A stretch of 64,000 nucleotides of DNA from Rikenellaceae bacterium (GTDB lineage Bacteria > Bacteroidota > Bacteroidia > Bacteroidales > Rikenellaceae), in contig SUZK01000003.1 in assembly GCA_015059955.1 (NCBI GenBank), positions 186,001 to 250,000 of the forward strand, in the 5' to 3' direction. Of this stretch, positions 27,850 to 37,783 are shown in pieces; position 1 is the first letter of the stretch, and the number at the start of each line of letters is the position of its first letter. Below the pieces are notes generated by a model. That model did not search any database, was not told the origin of the DNA, and saw nothing but the letters and a program-made list of their open reading frames with translations. The translations under genes were made by a program, and so were the position numbers.

Positions 27850-30222
27850 ATGAACTATCTACTATCCGACATAGCCTCAATAGTAGGCGGTGAGCACCAC
27901 GGCTTGGACCTTCGCGTTCGAGAGGTTGCCACCGACTCGCGCAGCGTGCTCTCATCCGAGGACGTTGTATTTGCCGCCATCAACGGCAAGAACCACGATG
28001 GCCACACCTTTATACCACGCATGCAGACGCGCGGAGTTAAGGCATTCATCGTCGAACATGGCGTAGAGCTTTCGAGCGAGGAGTACGGATGGATAGTTGT
28101 TGACTCGACAATAGCCGCACTTCAGCGCCTCGCTACCTACCACCGCAGCCTCTTCAAGGGCACGGTTGTGGGCATCACAGGCTCCAACGGCAAGACCATC
28201 GTCAAGGAGTGGGCATCACGCTCTATGCCCGACAACATACGCTCGTTTGCATCACCCAAGAGCTACAACTCGCAGCTCGGCGTGGCGCTATCGCTGATGA
28301 TGCTCAGCGGCGAGGAGCAGGTGGCATTCATCGAGGCCGGCATATCGGAGCCTGGCGAGATGGAGCGCTTGGAGCAGATGATACGCCCCGACATCGTTGT
28401 CATCACCTCGATAGGCGATGCACACTCGGCAAACTTCCGTTCTACGGAGCATAAGATTGAGGAGAAGCTCATATTGGCAAAGAGCGCCAAGACAATAATA
28501 TATAGTAGCGAATATGCGACCCTCACACGCCGCATCAAGGAGCTATACTCGGACCGCGAACTTATTGATAGCAGCGGTGCCGACCTTGTGGAGATGGAGG
28601 ACTTAGTGGAGCTAAACGATGCTCTCACGGTAGATGCCTACCACGTATCGGCCCTTATGCGCAAGCTCGGCTACGGTGTCGACGACGCTGTATTCTCGGC
28701 AAACGTAGCTATGCGTCTGGAGCTTAAGGAGGGTATCGACGACTCAATGATTATCGACGACACGTATAACTCGGATATCAACTCTGTGGTTGTGGCACTC
28801 AACGCCCTACATGTGCAGGCTATGGGGCGTCGTCGCGTAGCGGTAATATCGGACATACAGCAGAGTGGCATGGATGCCGAGGAGCTATACAAGCGTGTTG
28901 CCGAGGCCGTTAAGAAGGCTGGCGTAGACCACCTTATTGGTGTTGGCGAGAACATATCGCGCCACGCATACCTCTTCGACCGCACATCGTCGTTCTACCT
29001 CACAACCGACGAGCTTATCGAAAACTTCGAGCGCGAGAGGTGGGCTAAGTCGGTAATCCTTATCAAGGGTAGCCGCGACAGCCGCTTTGAGCGTATCAGC
29101 CGCCTTGTAGAGCGCCGCACACACACAACAACATTGGAGGTCGACCTCGCTGCGATGAAGAAGAACCTAAACTACTTCCGTGGCCACCTACCACAGCACC
29201 ACCCTATCACCGCCATGGTCAAGGCATGGGGCTACGGCACGGGCGATGTGGATGTAGCACGCATGCTCCAGCATGAGGGTGTCAAGTATCTTGCCGTTGC
29301 CTTTGCCGACGAGGGTGTAACACTTCGCTCGAAGGGTATCACGATGCCTATCGTAGTGCTCAATGCCGACCACGACAGCTTCGACGTGATGATAGCTCAC
29401 GACCTTGAGCCAGAGATATATAGTTTCCGTTCGCTCGATGAGTTCCGCCGTGCGGTACACCGCGCCGAGCGTACGCACTATCCAGTACATATTAAGCTCG
29501 ACACGGGCATGCATCGTTTGGGCTTTGTCGACGACGAGATAGACCTTCTCGGCCGCGCTATACACCTCGATAATACGCTACACGTAGCATCTATCTTCTC
29601 GCATCTGTCGTGTGCCGATATGCCCGAGGAGGATGACTTCACACGCAAGCAGATAGAGGCGTTCGACTATATGAGTGCGCAGCTCACCGAGTGGCTCGAC
29701 TACAAGCCATTACGTCACCTCGCCAACTCGGCAGGTATCGTGCGCTTCAAGGAGGCGTCATTCGACATGTGTCGTCTCGGCTTGGGTCTCTATGGCTACG
29801 GCTGGGAGCATAACGACAACCTTATACCCGTAGCATCGCTCTCGACACGCATCGTGCAGATTAAGACGCTACGCAAGGGTGAGTCGATAGGCTATGGTCG
29901 CGCAGCTCGCCTTACTAAGGACACGACGATTGCCACAATACCTATTGGCTATGCCGATGGATTGGATAGACATCTTGGCAATGGTCGTTGGTCGGTACGC
30001 GTGGGTGGTAAGATGGCACCTATCATCGGCCGCGTATGTATGGATAGCGCTATGGTCGATATCACAAATATCGAGGGTGTAGAGGTAGGCGATAAGGTTA
30101 CAATTTTCTCTGCCGAGCCAGGCTCGACGTTGGAGGATATGGCACGCGTACTCGACACCATACCATACGAGATTATGACCTCTATCTCGGCACGCGTAAA
30201 ACGAATATACACAGAGCGATAA
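27850..30222 (+). CDS. Bifunctional MurF ligase / alanine racemase fusion
   Basis: Residues about 1-415 are a Mur ligase of the MurF type: P-loop GSNGKT near residue 110, then SYNSQLGVALSL and DDTYNSDINSVVVALNAL. Residues about 420-790 are an alanine racemase: PLP-lysine Lys458 in AMVKAWGYGTG and GRVCMDSAMVDIT near the C-terminus. The fusion makes D-alanine and adds D-Ala-D-Ala to the UDP-muramoyl peptide, and is common in Bacteroidota. A separate membrane-bound MurF-like gene lies near ddl at 60.2 kb, so this genome segment has two MurF-type proteins. The stop codon overlaps the next start by one base. Confidence 0.93.
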   Translation: MNYLLSDIASIVGGEHHGLDLRVREVATDSRSVLSSEDVVFAAINGKNHDGHTFIPRMQTRGVKAFIVEHGVELSSEEYGWIVVDSTIAALQRLATYHRSLFKGTVVGITGSNGKTIVKEWASRSMPDNIRSFASPKSYNSQLGVALSLMMLSGEEQVAFIEAGISEPGEMERLEQMIRPDIVVITSIGDAHSANFRSTEHKIEEKLILAKSAKTIIYSSEYATLTRRIKELYSDRELIDSSGADLVEMEDLVELNDALTVDAYHVSALMRKLGYGVDDAVFSANVAMRLELKEGIDDSMIIDDTYNSDINSVVVALNALHVQAMGRRRVAVISDIQQSGMDAEELYKRVAEAVKKAGVDHLIGVGENISRHAYLFDRTSSFYLTTDELIENFERERWAKSVILIKGSRDSRFERISRLVERRTHTTTLEVDLAAMKKNLNYFRGHLPQHHPITAMVKAWGYGTGDVDVARMLQHEGVKYLAVAFADEGVTLRSKGITMPIVVLNADHDSFDVMIAHDLEPEIYSFRSLDEFRRAVHRAERTHYPVHIKLDTGMHRLGFVDDEIDLLGRAIHLDNTLHVASIFSHLSCADMPEEDDFTRKQIEAFDYMSAQLTEWLDYKPLRHLANSAGIVRFKEASFDMCRLGLGLYGYGWEHNDNLIPVASLSTRIVQIKTLRKGESIGYGRAARLTKDTTIATIPIGYADGLDRHLGNGRWSVRVGGKMAPIIGRVCMDSAMVDITNIEGVEVGDKVTIFSAEPGSTLEDMARVLDTIPYEIMTSISARVKRIYTER

Positions 30223-30935
30223 TGAAGGGAACGATATATATGATACCCTGCCCCATTGCCGACGGCGAGTCGGTATGGGAGGTGTTGCCGAAGGCTAATC
30301 TTGATATTATGAATAGCCTCGACTACTTCGTTGTCGAGAACATCCGCTCGGCACGTCGCTTCCTCTCGAAGGCGGGTATCGAGCGTAAGATTGACGAGTT
30401 GCAATTCGTCGAACTTAACGAGCATACCACCTCATCGGCAGACGTTGAGCGCATGCTCCGCCCAATACTCGAGGGTCGCTCGGCAGGTGTAATCTCTGAG
30501 GCGGGCGTGCCCGGTGTAGCGGACCCTGGCGCCGACATTGTGGCGTTGGCACATAAGCACGATATTCGTGTTGTGCCTCTTGTAGGGCCCTCGTCGATAC
30601 TTATGGCAATGATGGCTTCGGGGCAGAATGGACAGTCTTTCTCGTTCGTAGGCTACCTACCTGTCAAGGAGCCAGAGCGCACACGCCACATACGCAACCT
30701 TGAGCAGCGTGCCATCAGCGAGCGCTCGGCACAGATATTTATCGAGGCTCCCTATCGCAACATCAAGCTCTTCGACACGCTTATGAAGAGTCTGAAGCCC
30801 GCGATACGCCTCACGGTGGCGTGCGACATCACCTCGCACGACGAGTACATCAAGACTGCAACCATCGAGCAGTGGCGACGCAAGGCAGTGCCAAACATCG
30901 AGAAACGACCAACCATCTTTATATTAGGCATATAA
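30222..30935 (+). CDS. SAM-dependent methyltransferase, RsmI/tetrapyrrole methylase family
   Basis: The 237-residue protein shows the TP-methylase layout: a short N-terminal strand (GTIYMIPCPIADGE), VISEAGVPGVADPGADIVALAHK, and LVGPSSILMAMMASG, the RsmI-like SAM-binding loop. Bacteroidota have this shorter RsmI-like paralogue. True RsmI 2'-O-methylates C1402 of 16S rRNA; whether this one does the same is not shown. It starts at the ATG inside TAATG, overlapping the end of murF-alr by one base. Confidence 0.85.
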   Translation: MKGTIYMIPCPIADGESVWEVLPKANLDIMNSLDYFVVENIRSARRFLSKAGIERKIDELQFVELNEHTTSSADVERMLRPILEGRSAGVISEAGVPGVADPGADIVALAHKHDIRVVPLVGPSSILMAMMASGQNGQSFSFVGYLPVKEPERTRHIRNLEQRAISERSAQIFIEAPYRNIKLFDTLMKSLKPAIRLTVACDITSHDEYIKTATIEQWRRKAVPNIEKRPTIFILGI

Positions 30936-30976
30936 TTTGTTCGATATATAAAGAAACAGTAATATAAACACCAACT

Positions 30977-31558
30977 ATGAAAAAACAACATTCTGATAAA
31001 GAGCAAGATAAGAAAAGCGTAAAAACTGCCGAGGCTGCTAACGAGACAGCATCGACAGCCACCGAGCAGGACAATATGGCAGAGACCACGGATGGCGACA
31101 CTGACAAGATGTCAGTAGCACCATCACTCGAAGAGCAGATTGCCGCATGGCACGACAAGTATCTACGCCTACAAGCCGAGTTCGATAACTTCCGTAAGCG
31201 CACCATCAAGGAGAAGATGGAGCTTGTGGAGCGTGGTTGTGAGAGCGCATGGCTTGCGATACTACCAGTATTGGATGATATGGAGCGCGCCGTAGCCGCC
31301 TCACATAAGAGCGACGACATCGAGGCACTGCGTCAGGGCGAGGAGCTTGTGATGAAGAAGTTCGAGAGCGTATTGCAGACTGCGGGAATCACACGTATCG
31401 AGTGTGTGGGTCAGCCCTTTAACGAGGATGAGCAGGAGGCAGTAGCTCGCTTTGCGGCATCGGAGGATATGCGTGGCAAGGTTATCGACTGCGTACAGCA
31501 GGGATACAAGAAGGGTGAGCATGTGCTTCGCTATGCAAAGGTTGTTGTTGGAGAATAA
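30977..31558 (+). CDS. grpE: Nucleotide exchange factor GrpE
   Basis: The 193-residue protein has an acidic, disordered N-terminal part (about residues 1-50). A coiled coil follows (AWHDKYLRLQAEFDNFRKRT, the GrpE signature), and then the C-terminal beta domain (about 135-190: GITRIECVGQPFNEDEQEAV). GrpE releases ADP from DnaK. It lies 12 bases before dnaJ, so the two are cotranscribed; dnaK is not in the window. No heat-shock operator such as a CIRCE repeat is visible upstream. Confidence 0.95.
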   Translation: MKKQHSDKEQDKKSVKTAEAANETASTATEQDNMAETTDGDTDKMSVAPSLEEQIAAWHDKYLRLQAEFDNFRKRTIKEKMELVERGCESAWLAILPVLDDMERAVAASHKSDDIEALRQGEELVMKKFESVLQTAGITRIECVGQPFNEDEQEAVARFAASEDMRGKVIDCVQQGYKKGEHVLRYAKVVVGE

Positions 31559-31570
31559 GAGATACGAAAT

Positions 31571-32728
31571 ATGGCAGAGAAGAGAGATTACTACGAGGTG
31601 TTAGGCGTTGAGCGCAATGCCGATGCGGATACCATCAAGAAGGCATACCGCAAGGCTGCTATCAAGTATCACCCCGATAAGAACCCAGGCGACAAGGAGG
31701 CCGAGGAGAAGTTTAAGGAGGCTGCCGAGGCCTACGACGTACTATCTAACGAGGATAAGCGTGCTCGCTACGACCGCTATGGTCATGCTGGCATGGGCGG
31801 AGCTGCAGGTGGCGGCTTCGGCGGTGGCTACGGCGGCTTCAGCGGCGGTGGCTTCACGATGGACGATATCTTCGAGCAGTTTGGCGACATCTTCGGTGGT
31901 GCCTTTGGTGGTGGTAGCCGCACACGTACACGCACCAACCGCGGTGGCGACATCCGCGTAACGGTACGCCTTACACTTCAGGAGATTGCCGAGGGCGTAA
32001 CCAAGAAGCTAAAGATCAACAAGACCGTCACCTGTGACAAGTGCGGTGGTACGGGAGCCAAGGATGCATCCTCTATTGTGACCTGCCCAGAGTGTAATGG
32101 CTCGGGCTATGTCATCACCGTACAGAACTCATTCTTTGGTCGCATGCAGACACAGTCGGTATGTCCTACGTGTGGTGGTAGCGGCCGTACAATCAAGGAT
32201 AAGTGTTCGAAGTGTGGTGGCGAGGGTACAGAGCGCGGCCAGGAGATTGTCGAGGTCAAGATACCAGCAGGTGTTGCTGAGGGTATGGCCGTAACGGTGC
32301 GTGGCAAGGGTAATGCTGCGCGTCGTGGTGGCACGAGTGGCGACCTTATCGTGGTTATCGAGGAGGAGAACGACCCTCGCTTCGTACGCGATGGCAACGA
32401 CCTTATCCATAACATGAACATCACCGTCACGACAGCTTTGCTCGGCGGTGAGGTTGAGATACCTACTATCGATGGTAAGGTGCGCATCAAGATTGCCCCT
32501 GGCACACACGCCGGCAAGGTGCTACGTCTACGTGGCAAGGGTCTGCCCGATGTAAATGGCTATGGTCGTGGCGACATCATGGTGGTTGTCGACATCACAA
32601 TCCCCGATGAGCTTACGAAGGAGGAGCGAAAGATTATCGAGCAGCTCGCCGAGCAGCCTCACTTTAAGCGTGCTGCAAGTGTCGAGAATCAGAACATCTT
32701 CGAGCGCATGAAGAACTTCTTCAGATAG
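31571..32728 (+). CDS. dnaJ: Chaperone protein DnaJ
   Basis: This is a full-length type I DnaJ of 385 residues. The J domain (residues 1-70) has HPD at 34-36. A Gly/Phe-rich linker follows (about 75-125). Four CxxCxGxG zinc repeats lie at about 155-225 ([32 protein letters not shown]), and then the C-terminal substrate-binding domains. It stimulates DnaK's ATPase and delivers unfolded proteins. It follows grpE by 12 bases. Confidence 0.97.
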   Translation: MAEKRDYYEVLGVERNADADTIKKAYRKAAIKYHPDKNPGDKEAEEKFKEAAEAYDVLSNEDKRARYDRYGHAGMGGAAGGGFGGGYGGFSGGGFTMDDIFEQFGDIFGGAFGGGSRTRTRTNRGGDIRVTVRLTLQEIAEGVTKKLKINKTVTCDKCGGTGAKDASSIVTCPECNGSGYVITVQNSFFGRMQTQSVCPTCGGSGRTIKDKCSKCGGEGTERGQEIVEVKIPAGVAEGMAVTVRGKGNAARRGGTSGDLIVVIEEENDPRFVRDGNDLIHNMNITVTTALLGGEVEIPTIDGKVRIKIAPGTHAGKVLRLRGKGLPDVNGYGRGDIMVVVDITIPDELTKEERKIIEQLAEQPHFKRAASVENQNIFERMKNFFR

Positions 32729-32762
32729 TCGCACGCAAGGTTAAAGTAAAATAGGTATAGCG

Positions 32763-33296
32763 ATGTCATTTTTTCGACCACATAAGACGAAGCCTCGTCA
32801 GTTCAACTACATACCGCGCCACTACGACCCCGTAAAGGAGGAGCGCGAGCAGCGCCGCAAGGAGCTACACGGCACCTCGTCGGAGGACGATATGGAGGAG
32901 TATGTGCCTGGCAAGTACATCCGTACGCAGCGCGAGGCACGTGATGCGGCACGCGAGAGTGATAGTAACTCAAGCAGCACCAAGATACGCAACATGGCCA
33001 TAATGGCTGTGATGCTTGGTATCTTTACATTGGTCATCGTACCACGCTTCGTCACCTTCTTCAATATGGCACGCGAGGAGCAGGAGGCTAACAAAGCGGC
33101 CGAGGAGGCAGCTATGGAGGCCGAGAAGGAGGCTAAGGAGTGGAAGCAAAAACGTTTAGTCATTGTCGAGACTGTCGATGATATCGAAGAGATCGATGAC
33201 AAGCAGCAGTTTATGCAACTGCGCGACGAGATGGAGGCTTGGCAACGAAGCATTGGCACCATCACCATCATACCCGATGATGAGCCCATTGAGTAG
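32763..33296 (+). CDS. Hypothetical single-pass membrane protein
   Basis: The 177-residue protein starts MSFFRPHKTKPRQFNYIPRH, a conserved-looking basic N-terminus. An acidic/polar cytoplasmic segment follows, then one membrane helix (about residues 77-98, MAIMAVMLGIFTLVIVPRF). The Ala/Glu/Lys-rich stretch behind it (about 102-130) is probably a coiled coil. I recognise the arrangement as a small protein found next to mutL in Bacteroidales, but no function is known. It is 34 bases after dnaJ and 66 before mutL. Confidence 0.75.
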   Translation: MSFFRPHKTKPRQFNYIPRHYDPVKEEREQRRKELHGTSSEDDMEEYVPGKYIRTQREARDAARESDSNSSSTKIRNMAIMAVMLGIFTLVIVPRFVTFFNMAREEQEANKAAEEAAMEAEKEAKEWKQKRLVIVETVDDIEEIDDKQQFMQLRDEMEAWQRSIGTITIIPDDEPIE

Positions 33297-33362
33297 CATG
33301 CAGAAGCACGAAGTAACACTGACACCACAAATAGATAGTTAACATCCGAATAACAAAGAGGA

Positions 33363-35306
33363 ATGGACCGCATAAAACTGCTACCCGAGATTGTTGCAAA
33401 TCAGATTGCCGCCGGCGAGGTTGTCAACTCTCCGTCACACGTAGTGAAGGAGATGATGGAGAACTCGTTGGATGCGGGGGCGAAGTGTGTGCGTGTCAAC
33501 TTCCGCAATGGCGGTAAGGAGCTGATACAGATTATTGACGACGGTGTGGGCATGTCGCCAATAGATGCGCGAATGTCGTTCGATAGACACGCAACAAGCA
33601 AGATACGCACCATTGACGATGTCTATTCGTTGCATACCTTTGGTTTCCGTGGCGAGGCCTTAGCCTCGATAGCTGCGGTTGCTGAGGTCGAGCTACGCAC
33701 ACGTCAGGAGGGTGACGAGATAGGCACGCTCACAACAATAAGCGGTGGTCAGTTCCAGAACCAAACCCCTATATCGTGCCCCAAGGGTACGCAGTTCATG
33801 GTGCGCAACATCTTCTACAACGTACCCTCGCGTCGTAAGTTTATCGATGGCGACAATGCGCGTCTTAGCTCACAGATAAAGCAGGAGTTCTCGCGCGTGG
33901 CGCTATGCAACCACGACGTTAGCTTCGAGCTACGACAGAACGACCAGCCTGTATATATGCTTCAGCCGACAAATCGTCGCGGGCGTATCGTCGACCTTAT
34001 CGGCAAGCACATCAAGAATAACTTGTTAGATGTCTCGGTAGACACATCGGTAGTACGCATTGAGGGTTTTGTGGGCACGCCAGCGGCTGCCAAGCGCCGT
34101 AACAACGAGCAGTATCTCTTTGTCAACGGCCGCTACTTCCATTCGACGACCATGCAGCGCACCATCCTTCGTGCCTACGAGAAGCTGATACCTGAGGGGT
34201 GTATGCCCTCGTTCTTCATATATCTGAGCGTCGACCCTGACAGAGTGGATGTCAACGTACACCCTCAGAAGACGACGGTTAAGTTTGCCGACAACGACGT
34301 GATACTCGAGATATTGCAGGCCGCCATACGCGAGACACTCGCCAAGACGGGCGCCGTGCCGATGATGGACTTCTCGAACGAAAGTCGTGTTGAGATACCT
34401 GTAATAGGTCATGGCCACGCGATATACAACGAGCCTCGTAGCGCTACCAACAGTTCATACAACCCCTTTGCAGAGGAGTACATCGACCACACGGCACCTA
34501 TTCCCGATGTTCCGTTTACGGGCTTCGATGTGCCCTATGATGGCTCGATGCCACGCATCAAGAGTGCTCCAAAGAGCAGTACGACACCAAGCAGCTTCGG
34601 CAATGGCTACGACGAGGAGTATACGATACACTCATCGTCGGAGCTTAACGAGAGCCGTATCGAGTATAGTGACATAGCAAGTGAGGAGCAGGCATCGTTC
34701 GACTACTACGAGTCGGGCATTGGTGGCGAGGCACGCACATTTGGCGACACGATTGTCACACCTACGGGCTATGCCATAGCGACATATGGCGGCAGCCTTG
34801 TCGTGGTGAGCCTACGCCGAGCACGCGAGCGCCTGCTATACGAAGATATGTTACGCGCCATGACACACAGCGCAGCACCCACACAGCGCATGTTCTTCGC
34901 CGAGGAGCTAACGCTATCATTGGAGGAGTATGAGCTTATGGAGCAGCACGCCACGGAGTTTGCCGCGATGGGCTTCGAGGTGGAGTATCGTGGCGAGGGG
35001 CATATCGCCGTCACAGGGCGCCCCGCAATGCTCGATGTGGCGATACCTCTCGACGAACTGATATACGAGCTTCTTCACGGCATCGACAATGGTGCGATGC
35101 CCGTAGACGAGGAGCGCGCACGCTTAGCGGAGCTTTTGGCACGTCGTGCCAGCGCTGGCTACGGCAAAAACCTTCGTCGCGCCGATGCAGAGGAGCTACT
35201 AAAGCGCCTCGAGCAGTGCGACAACCCGAGCTTCGCGCCCTCGGGAGCACCCATCATGGCGGAGCTTACCACAGATGAGCTACGCGCGAAACTAACAAGA
35301 AACTAA
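33363..35306 (+). CDS. mutL: DNA mismatch repair protein MutL
   Basis: The 647-residue protein has the GHKL ATPase core (MENSLDAGAK, DDGVGM, ATSKI, GFRGEALASIAAV) in the first 330 residues, an acidic linker, and a C-terminal dimerisation domain. MutL couples mismatch recognition to strand incision. The endonuclease motif DQHA(x2)E(x4)E aligns with residues 483-494, SLRRARERLLYE. Both glutamates remain, but Asp and His are replaced by Ser483 and Arg485, so nicking activity is doubtful. The gene is followed 14 bases later by a rhomboid gene. Confidence 0.95.
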   Translation: MDRIKLLPEIVANQIAAGEVVNSPSHVVKEMMENSLDAGAKCVRVNFRNGGKELIQIIDDGVGMSPIDARMSFDRHATSKIRTIDDVYSLHTFGFRGEALASIAAVAEVELRTRQEGDEIGTLTTISGGQFQNQTPISCPKGTQFMVRNIFYNVPSRRKFIDGDNARLSSQIKQEFSRVALCNHDVSFELRQNDQPVYMLQPTNRRGRIVDLIGKHIKNNLLDVSVDTSVVRIEGFVGTPAAAKRRNNEQYLFVNGRYFHSTTMQRTILRAYEKLIPEGCMPSFFIYLSVDPDRVDVNVHPQKTTVKFADNDVILEILQAAIRETLAKTGAVPMMDFSNESRVEIPVIGHGHAIYNEPRSATNSSYNPFAEEYIDHTAPIPDVPFTGFDVPYDGSMPRIKSAPKSSTTPSSFGNGYDEEYTIHSSSELNESRIEYSDIASEEQASFDYYESGIGGEARTFGDTIVTPTGYAIATYGGSLVVVSLRRARERLLYEDMLRAMTHSAAPTQRMFFAEELTLSLEEYELMEQHATEFAAMGFEVEYRGEGHIAVTGRPAMLDVAIPLDELIYELLHGIDNGAMPVDEERARLAELLARRASAGYGKNLRRADAEELLKRLEQCDNPSFAPSGAPIMAELTTDELRAKLTRN

Positions 35307-35320
35307 TACCAGAGAATACT

Positions 35321-35974
35321 ATGAACTACCGTTCACAATCGGCAATGCCCCCAGTGGTGATGAACCTCATCATTATCAACATACTCGCCTTTATGGCGAC
35401 CTATATGCTTGATAAGTGGGAGTTTATCATGGGTAATTTTGCTCTCTTCCCCATTGAGAGTCCATTCTTTAAGATATGGCAGCCCTTCACCTATATGTTC
35501 CTACATGGAGGCATCACCCACCTCTTCTTCAACATGTTCTCGTTGTGGATGTTCGGTCGCGCCTTAGAGTGGGAGATGGGTTGGAAACGCTTCCTGCTAT
35601 ACTACATCGTCTGCGGTGTGGGCGCAGGTATCGTGCAGCTGGCTATTGCTCAGGTTGACTTGGCACATATCGGAGGCAACATCGCTGAGCGCATCGCATA
35701 CCTTTGGACGCCTACCATTGGTGCTTCAGGCTCGGTATTCGGTCTGTTGCTCGCCTTCGGCATGTTGCACCCCAACGCAACCATCATGCTCCTCATACCA
35801 CCTATCCCGATGAAGGCTAAGTGGTTCGTTATCATATATGGTCTCTTGGAGCTATTCCTCGGCGTCTATGGCAGCGCGGGTATCGCCCACTTTGCACACC
35901 TCGGCGGTATGTTCTGGGGCTGGCTGCTCCTTATGTGGTGGGAGCGCCGCGACAGAAACAGATATATCTATTAG
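35321..35974 (+). CDS. Rhomboid family intramembrane serine protease
   Basis: The 217-residue protein has about six membrane helices. The rhomboid catalytic dyad is present: Ser136 in GASGSVFG and His193 in FAHLGGMFWG. The L1-loop motif is seen as WQPFTYMFLHGGITHLFFNM. It cleaves single-pass membrane proteins within the bilayer; its substrates are unknown. It sits between mutL and an EEP-family gene with short gaps, a neighbourhood common in Bacteroidales, where a second rhomboid gene often follows; here there is only one. Confidence 0.93.
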   Translation: MNYRSQSAMPPVVMNLIIINILAFMATYMLDKWEFIMGNFALFPIESPFFKIWQPFTYMFLHGGITHLFFNMFSLWMFGRALEWEMGWKRFLLYYIVCGVGAGIVQLAIAQVDLAHIGGNIAERIAYLWTPTIGASGSVFGLLLAFGMLHPNATIMLLIPPIPMKAKWFVIIYGLLELFLGVYGSAGIAHFAHLGGMFWGWLLLMWWERRDRNRYIY

Positions 35975-35996
35975 CAGTTAGCACGTCAAGAGAAGT

Positions 35997-37142
35997 ATGT
36001 CAATGGATGGAGATTACATAGGCCGCTACTCTAACGATAGGCCCATACGTCGACGCTCGACCATAAGCATCATTTTTAGGGTGCTTACGGCTGTGATATG
36101 TATTGCGCTTGTCGTAGCAATGCTTATATGCTACATCACACCCCATGTGACACCCGACAAGCTCGACTCGCTGACCATCGTTGGCATCTTCGCGCCTCTT
36201 ATCTACCTGGGCGTTATCGTAATGATGTTGGTGATGACCATCCTTAAGCGATGGATATTCGCAGCCATATTGGCTATTGTGGCACTCTTCGGCGTTCCAC
36301 ACATCTCGAAATACTATAATATAGACTTTCTGCGTAGCGTCGAGAAGCCTGTCGACCGCTCGTCGTTTACCATCATGACCTACAATATCCGAGGCTTCTA
36401 CAACGATGACGGAGAGCGCATTGTCGACAAGTTTGTCAACTATCTATCATCTAAGGGTGTGCCCGAAATCCTCTGTTTGCAGGAGTTTCCTCGCGACACC
36501 GAGGGCGCCGACCTTATTGATACGCTCTACAAACATACGTATGGCGAATACTTCGTGCACGAGAGTGTGGAGTCTGGAAACGTAGTGCTTAGGACATATA
36601 GCCGTTACCCCTTTATTGAGGATAGCAAGGGTGAGATATCGGGGCTCAACACAGGCACCTCGCAGTGGGTAGATGTCATCATCAAGGAGAAAGATACAGT
36701 GCGTATCTTCAACAACCACCTCTACACGATGAGCATCTCCGAGGAGGATAGCGAGGATATCGCGCGTGGCAAGATATTGCAGGATGGCGACCGTGTGCGT
36801 AGCATCGTTAAGCGCATCGCCGACAACTCGTCGATACGCGCCAAGCATGCCGACATGCTACACAAGGAGATAAAGGGCTCGCCACACCGCAATATTGTAT
36901 GCGGCGACTTTAACGATACGCCTATGTCCTACGTCTATAACACCCTATCGGACAACCTCAACGACGCCTTTATTGAGCTTGGTAGCGGCAATGGCTGCAC
37001 CTTCCGCCCTATGCATAATGTGTTACGCATAGACTACATACTCTACTCGGAGGGTTTAGAGGGGCATAGCTACGAGGCTGACCACAGCGCAACAATGTCG
37101 GACCACCTGCCTGTCATGGCACGATTGAAGGCACTTAGATAA
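35997..37142 (+). CDS. Membrane-anchored endonuclease/exonuclease/phosphatase family protein
   Basis: The 381-residue protein has three hydrophobic segments in the first 105 residues (about 22-45, 55-80, 83-100). An EEP domain follows, with the motifs MTYNIRGF (Asn), LCLQEF (Glu), NNHLYTMS (His), CGDFNDTP (Asp/Asn) and SDHLPVMA (Asp/His). The catalytic set is complete. The EEP fold includes nucleases and lipid or sugar phosphatases; a membrane-bound form of this type is common in Bacteroidota, and its substrate is not known. It is probably cotranscribed with the rhomboid gene (22-base gap) and the YhcH-type gene (11-base gap). Confidence 0.9.
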   Translation: MSMDGDYIGRYSNDRPIRRRSTISIIFRVLTAVICIALVVAMLICYITPHVTPDKLDSLTIVGIFAPLIYLGVIVMMLVMTILKRWIFAAILAIVALFGVPHISKYYNIDFLRSVEKPVDRSSFTIMTYNIRGFYNDDGERIVDKFVNYLSSKGVPEILCLQEFPRDTEGADLIDTLYKHTYGEYFVHESVESGNVVLRTYSRYPFIEDSKGEISGLNTGTSQWVDVIIKEKDTVRIFNNHLYTMSISEEDSEDIARGKILQDGDRVRSIVKRIADNSSIRAKHADMLHKEIKGSPHRNIVCGDFNDTPMSYVYNTLSDNLNDAFIELGSGNGCTFRPMHNVLRIDYILYSEGLEGHSYEADHSATMSDHLPVMARLKALR

Positions 37143-37153
37143 ACCCTATAACT

Positions 37154-37600
37154 ATGATACTCGACTCAATCCAAAATGCAGAGCGCTACTACGCCCTACA
37201 TCCATACTTTAAGGCCGTCTTCGACTATCTACGCTCAACGGATATAAGAGCTTTGGAGGATGGTCGCCACACTATTGATGGTGACAACCTCTTTGTGAAT
37301 GTCTCGTCGTTGGAGCTACGACCACTCGACGCGGCACACCTCGAGGCCCACAACCGCTATATCGACATTCAAGTTGTCATCGAGGGTGAGGAGCACTTCG
37401 GCTGGAGCGAGCGCAAGGATTGCACAAAGCCTGAGGATGCGTTCGACAAGGAGCGCGACATCATCTTCTACGGCGACAAACCTCAGACCTTCTATAAGGT
37501 ACGCGCGGGTCAGTTCACAATTCTCTACCCCGAGGATGCGCACGCGCCGATGCTTGGCGATGGTCGTGTTAAGAAGCTTATTTTTAAGGTCGCCCTATAA
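37154..37600 (+). CDS. YhcH/YjgK/YiaL family cupin-like protein
   Basis: The 148-residue protein matches the YhcH/YjgK/YiaL (DUF386) family in length and in the conserved HRYID-type segment (EAHNRYIDIQVVIEGEE), the F(x)IFYPEDAH-like FTILYPEDAHAP, and the C-terminal KKLIFKV. These are small beta-barrel proteins linked to sialic-acid or other sugar metabolism, with a metal site formed by His and Glu. No sugar genes lie nearby. The stop codon is immediately followed by a degenerate copy of the palindromic repeat. Confidence 0.9.
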   Translation: MILDSIQNAERYYALHPYFKAVFDYLRSTDIRALEDGRHTIDGDNLFVNVSSLELRPLDAAHLEAHNRYIDIQVVIEGEEHFGWSERKDCTKPEDAFDKERDIIFYGDKPQTFYKVRAGQFTILYPEDAHAPMLGDGRVKKLIFKVAL

Positions 37601-37727
37601 TATTTTGTCATAAGGTGTCGAGTGCAACACGCGGCAAAAATCCCGACGATGGGCTGTACTTGATGTACCGTCCATTGGCGTCACTCTTTGTAAGCAGCAA
37701 TAGATGCGCTATTATCACACCAGAATT
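37599..37727. repeat. Palindromic repeat element, degenerate copy F (type II)
   Basis: This 129-bp stretch aligns end to end with copy E at 57648-57776. Shared blocks include ATAAGG near the left end, GCAAC...CGGCAAAAA, GGGCTGTACT, and TAAGCAGCAATAGATGC before a decayed right end (ATCACACCAGAATT). It begins directly at the stop codon of the YhcH-type gene. The pairing is weaker than in the intact copies. Confidence 0.6.
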
Positions 37728-37783
37728 TGTTGTTAGAATGGTGCAGATACAACGCTCGGCAACATTTATTAGCACCACGACCC
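37724..37783. repeat. Palindromic repeat element, truncated copy G
   Basis: A left-end fragment of the same family (AATTTGTTGTTAGAA, then GCAACGCTCGGCAACA) of about 60 bp, abutting copy B. The right half is missing. Confidence 0.6.

Noticed and set aside
27850..30222. The MurF-Alr fusion as a missing stop codon or assembly error
   Set aside because: Both domains are complete, joined by a natural linker, and this fusion is common in Bacteroidota.
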